Shown here in pieces: positions 5,221 to 6,530 of a stretch of DNA of 6,530 bases (the first letter of the stretch is position 1; each line of letters starts with the position of its first letter). Position numbers and translations under genes: made by a program. A model generated the notes under the pieces. The model searched no databases, was not told where the DNA came from, and saw nothing but the letters and a program-made list of their open reading frames with translations. Source of the stretch: Silvanigrellales bacterium (GTDB taxonomy: Bacteria; Bdellovibrionota_B; Oligoflexia; Silvanigrellales; Silvanigrellaceae); assembly GCA_028285285.1 (NCBI GenBank), contig JANQPW010000283.1:1-6530 (forward strand), read 5' to 3'.

Positions 5221-6372
5221 GAGCGTCTTGTGGATCAATTGCCTTTTCAGAATCTACGCCGAGATTTTTTTCTATATGCAAAGACTTGGCTGAGGTTTCT
5301 TTTCATAGGCTTTCTTTTTTCTTCGATGAGCTCTTGTCGGACTCCGCAATTTAACAAGTCAGAATCAGCAGCAACGCCAGACTTGGATGAGAAGACGATC
5401 AGAATTGGGCGCCTCGAATCAACCACATATCGACCGAGCCACAGACTTTCTCTTGATGAAACGGAATCGAATTTTCCCGAAGCTGTCGGTGGGCTCAGAG
5501 AAGCCTATGCTGGAGAAAACGCAACAGGCGTGTTTCTGATGCCACAGAAGTTTCCAGGAATTGAGAATTTGAAAACTTTGTGGGAGGGAGCGTTCTCTCA
5601 CAACAAACTTTTTGAAGTTGTGCTCTCAAGTCCGAAAGGCACGAATCTTCCTTCTTGTGGATACGTCCGCGACTCTCCTGCATTTTTGTATGGACTGGGA
5701 GTCAACTTAGATGAAGTTGCTAGAGAAGAGATCACCACCCCCGGGGTTGATCTCAAAGATTCTCATCAGGAAATGGTTCCCAACAATGTGAATGTCGGTT
5801 GGGCCGTCAAGTCAAGTTACGCGGTCAAAGTGAGTGCTCTTGAAGGGTTGTTGATGGCCGGATTCAGAACTCTTGATCTTTTGAATGCCGCTTTGCGTCC
5901 AAAAGTGTTTGGACTGTATAAAGCAAAGCTTCTTGTGGGTGTGCCGGGCAAAAGGCAACCGACAAAAAAGGTTCATGTGGACTCTGGAACGTTGAATGCA
6001 ACACTTCCCATTTTGGGGTGGGGCACCACCTGGTTCACAGCAGAACAGGCCGAGAGGTTTGGAGAAATATACAAAGGCAGCTTTTACACTGAAATGGTAT
6101 TTGACATTCCGGGTCAACCACCACCCAAGGAGTTTTCTGCCGAAAATATGGAAGATCTTGACGCACAACGCAGTCCTACTCAGCAATTACTGTTTCTTGC
6201 GGCGGCAAACATCAAGTCGGTTTTTCCCGAACTGACACCCATTAAACATGCTTCTGACTTTGATCATAGCGAAAAAAGACTCTTGGCCGTGTTCGATTTC
6301 CTAGAAATCCCTCCGAAATATCATGAGAACAAACTGTGTACTGGCCCCATCGGTGTTTCTAAAGAAATGTGA
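5218..6372 (+). CDS. Lipoprotein with a DUF1826 / Fe(II)-2-oxoglutarate dioxygenase-like pattern
   Basis: This is a 384-residue protein with a long n-region, an NLRRDFFLYA stretch (12-21) that resembles a twin-arginine (Tat) motif, a hydrophobic run, and a lipobox SMSSC (Cys40). It should be lipid-anchored and perhaps exported folded by Tat. Residues 252-273 (VHVDSGTLNA, then LPILGWGTTWF) match the order of DUF1826 proteins, where HxD is followed by lxxxL.GxGTxW. A distal His344 in IKHASDF and Arg354 in KRLLAVFDF, ten residues later, complete the HxD...H...R pattern of double-stranded beta-helix Fe(II)/2-oxoglutarate enzymes. I infer this fold; substrate and activity are unknown. The domain before it (residues 60-245) I do not recognise. 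The start is uncertain because the Shine-Dalgarno is 21 bases away and a T7 run (5265-5271) lies inside the signal region. Its C-terminus is close to an insertion sequence. Confidence 0.8.
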   Translation: MERLVDQLPFQNLRRDFFLYAKTWLRFLFIGFLFSSMSSCRTPQFNKSESAATPDLDEKTIRIGRLESTTYRPSHRLSLDETESNFPEAVGGLREAYAGENATGVFLMPQKFPGIENLKTLWEGAFSHNKLFEVVLSSPKGTNLPSCGYVRDSPAFLYGLGVNLDEVAREEITTPGVDLKDSHQEMVPNNVNVGWAVKSSYAVKVSALEGLLMAGFRTLDLLNAALRPKVFGLYKAKLLVGVPGKRQPTKKVHVDSGTLNATLPILGWGTTWFTAEQAERFGEIYKGSFYTEMVFDIPGQPPPKEFSAENMEDLDAQRSPTQQLLFLAAANIKSVFPELTPIKHASDFDHSEKRLLAVFDFLEIPPKYHENKLCTGPIGVSKEM

Positions 6373-6414
6373 GAATTTTCTTTGTGCTTGCGATCGATGC
6401 CACCAAAATACGTT

Positions 6415-6438
6415 CTTCTAGATGGAACCACCTAGAAG
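6415..6438. repeat. Stem-loop CTTCTAG...CTAGAAG
   Basis: A 24-base imperfect palindrome: 7-base arms CTTCTAG/CTAGAAG, an A-C mismatch, then TGG/CCA around AA. It lies 42 bases after the lipoprotein stop and 5 bases beyond the transposase stop. No T-tract follows on either strand, so it is not a classic intrinsic terminator; it may protect transcripts from read-through or degradation, or belong to the insertion-sequence end. Confidence 0.45.
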
Positions 6439-6443
6439 CGGTC

Positions 6444-6530
6444 TCATAAATATCGAAACAGTATGATTGCTGATGCCAATTGAACCATACCCAGGTAATT
6501 CTGAGACTTTCTCTCATACCTTGTCTCTAC
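6444..6530 (-). CDS. IS5-family transposase, C-terminal 28 residues
   Basis: On the minus strand the frame is open from the right edge to TGA at 6444-6446. The visible tail reads VETRYERKSQNY then LGMVQLASAIILFRYL. This matches the C-terminus of IS5-family DDE transposases, which commonly end in R[WY]E[KR]K..NYL..[VL][HQ]LA.A.I..R. The catalytic DDE residues lie outside the window, so whether the gene is intact cannot be told. It points towards the end of the plus-strand lipoprotein, 71 bases away. Confidence 0.7.
   Translation of the reverse strand, partial: VETRYERKSQNYLGMVQLASAIILFRYL

Larger units (their letters stand above)
6373..6530. mobile_element. End of an IS5-like insertion sequence, left boundary unresolved
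   Basis: The transposase fragment at 6444-6530 shows that an IS5-family element enters from the right edge. Its end must lie between the transposase stop and the lipoprotein stop (6373-6443). I could not fix the terminal inverted repeat or target duplication because the other end is outside the window. Confidence 0.45.

Noticed and set aside
5812..6186. 124-residue minus-strand ORF within the second plus-strand lipoprotein
   Set aside because: It mirrors the HxD region on the other strand and shows no domain or signal of its own.

Overview
The window (6,530 bases, GC near the middle of the range, tightly packed genes on both strands) looks like chromosome from a Gram-negative bacterium that makes many exported lipoproteins. 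Three of the genes encode proteins with lipoboxes of the form [FIM]-[TIS]-S-C followed by Q/R and S/T. Together with the CxxCH...RPIW protein at the left edge, this style recalls Bdellovibrionota/Oligoflexia or related deltaproteobacterial-type lineages. That assignment is impression only; there is no rRNA or marker gene to fix it.

Layout, left to right: (1) minus strand, 1-730, a lipoprotein with one CxxCH haem-attachment motif, cut by the left edge. An in-frame open stretch with its own signal peptide (731-1072) is joined directly in front of it with no stop codon. (2) plus strand, 1220-1951, a divergent aminoglycoside 3-N-acetyltransferase (AAC(3)) family enzyme. (3) plus strand, 2207-3526, a lipoprotein whose second half resembles the active-site region of IucA/IucC-type (NIS) siderophore synthetases, apparently without the catalytic His. 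(4) minus strand, 3535-4962, an intact amidase-signature hydrolase, convergent with gene 3 and 8 bases from it. (5) plus strand, 5218-6372, a lipoprotein with a Tat-like RR motif and a DUF1826/2-oxoglutarate-Fe(II)-like HxD...H...R pattern. (6) minus strand, 6444-6530, the last 28 codons of an IS5-family transposase running in from the right edge.

The genes do not form one operon: orientations alternate and there are about 255-base gaps in front of genes 3 and 5. Each of these gaps holds a small palindrome or inverted repeat and a good Shine-Dalgarno sequence that points at a short ORF in a different frame from the lipoprotein. The common thread is envelope proteins with iron-flavoured signatures (haem attachment, siderophore-synthetase-like, Fe(II)-dioxygenase-like) beside two cytoplasmic small-molecule enzymes (acetyltransferase and amidase). 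Any joint function is conjecture. No CRISPR array, tRNA or rRNA was seen.
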